64,000 bases of DNA from Antedon bifida (taxonomy: Eukaryota; Echinodermata; Crinoidea; Comatulida; Antedonidae). Under the pieces are notes generated by a model. The model was not told the DNA's origin. It saw nothing but the letters and a program-made list of their open reading frames with translations, and did no database searches. The translations under genes were made by a program, and so were the position numbers. Shown piece by piece: positions 63,016 through 64,000 of the stretch (its first letter is position 1; each line of letters opens with the position of its first letter). The stretch covers positions 23,497,409 through 23,561,408 of the forward strand of contig OY727093.1 of assembly GCA_963402885.1 (NCBI GenBank), given 5' to 3'.

Positions 63016-64000
63016 CTAGAACCATCCAGGATATTAATATTATAATTATTATTATTATTTCTCAATATTTGCATATAATGCAACTAAAATGTATATACAG
63101 ACTTTGTTTTGGCCTCAAATGACTCGGATACAGGTTTATATAGCCAGTATAAGTCAAGCACCCCGAAAGTATGCAAATTAGTAGTACAAGCTATATGAAA
63201 TACGCAAATTACAGTGAATTGCCTTATGTATGTCGAAAACGCTAATGACCGATAGAGATATGGCAACTTTCTTGTACTATTAATTTGCATACTTTCAAGC
63301 GAAGTAACAGAGGTGTGATTTTGAGAATTACTAAACAGTTCTATGCTGGCTATAGAAAACCTGTATCTGCGTCATTTGAGGCCAAAACAAAGTCTGTACA
63401 GACATTTTAGTTGCATTATATGAAAATATTGAGAAATAGATTTGAGGGTCAAATGTCATAATTCCGACAATTTTTGCGTAAAATGTTTCATTAGAGCGAA
63501 TATAAATATGTACATTCTGAATCAACTCTGAATTCAAATCAACTCTCTAGCATTAATGGTTTTCGAGATATGGGAAGACTGTAATTTCACCCCTAATTTG
63601 CATATTTCATGTAACTTGTACTAATAATTTGCATACTTTCAAGGTGTGTGACAAAATTATGATTTTGGGAATTACAAAGCGGTCCTATGCTGACGATAGG
63701 AAAACTGTATCCGAGTCATTTGAGTCAAAAAAATTATCTACAGACATTTTAGTCGCAATATGTATACAAACATTGATAAATAGGGTCAAGGGTCAATTGT
63801 TGTATTTCCGGTCATTTTTTCGTAAAATGTTTTATTAGAGCAAATATAAATATGTACATTTTGAACAAGTTATTGAAAAAATCAACTCTCTAGCCTTAGT
63901 AGTTTTCGATATATAGGAACCTGTAATTTCACCCCCTAATTTGCATATTTTATGTAACTTGTACTAATAATTTGCATACTTTGGAGGTGAGTGATACAGG

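Larger units (their letters stand above)
59488..64000 (-). other. TLN: Repeat-rich region upstream of w1 (probable talin intron)
   Basis: No talin exon was found, although R1, R2 and FERM exons must lie further right. It holds a SINE copy, a 340-bp-unit array, a LINE-like tail and an inverted minisatellite. Confidence 0.6.
60960..64000. repeat. Satellite-like array, ~340-bp units, with orientation switch
   Basis: Diverged forward units begin at TATGCAAATTAG near 61371, 61702, 62045 and 62399, with a partial one near 63169; inverted units follow near 63290, 63632 and 63973. Internal landmarks include AGAGAGTTGATTTTTTCA, AAAATGTCTGTAGAGACTT and TTTGACCCTCGACCCCATTT. It runs off the window. Confidence 0.85.

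Overview
This window is animal nuclear DNA: AT-rich, intron-dense and full of small dispersed repeats. Frequent AGGCCTA-type words and the repeat style suggest a marine invertebrate, perhaps an echinoderm or relative, but nothing here fixes the taxon. All gene models are read by eye from reading frame, GT/AG splice signals and remembered talin family sequence; no transcript data were available.

The dominant gene is talin, on the minus strand. Thirty-five consecutive exons, from 59487 down to the stop codon at 15670, encode about 1,778 residues. They correspond to the part of vertebrate talin from about residue 735 to the C-terminus: the end of rod domain R2, domains R3 to R13, and the dimerisation helix. 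The FERM head and R1 lie beyond the right edge. Thirty of the 34 junctions between these exons are phase 0. Five further phase-0 candidate cassette exons sit in the introns: 105 nt in R6, 54 nt in R11, two paralogous 27-nt microexons in R12, and an 18-nt candidate before the R13 actin-binding exon. The two 27-nt microexons share an identical 11-nt downstream intronic element at identical spacing. The 105-nt and 54-nt exons each have TGCATG just upstream. This possible alternative-splicing programme of the talin rod is the most interesting thing in the window.

A second complete gene, also on the minus strand, lies at 3057-4971. Four exons encode a 295-residue protein that looks like a GRAM/PH-type domain carrying a cysteine string. 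I do not recognise the family by name.

Layout: 1-3056 is intergenic, with a possible LINE remnant. 3057-4971 is the cysteine-string gene. 4972-6382 is intergenic. 6383-14194 is a tandem duplication of about 4 kb without recognised genes. 14195-15669 is the talin 3' flank. 15670-59487 is talin, its larger introns holding foldback elements, a TTAA-flanked MITE-like family, SINE-like and LINE-tail-like repeats. 59488-64000 is presumably the next upstream talin intron, dominated by a satellite-like array of about 340-bp units that changes orientation, and by an inverted minisatellite.
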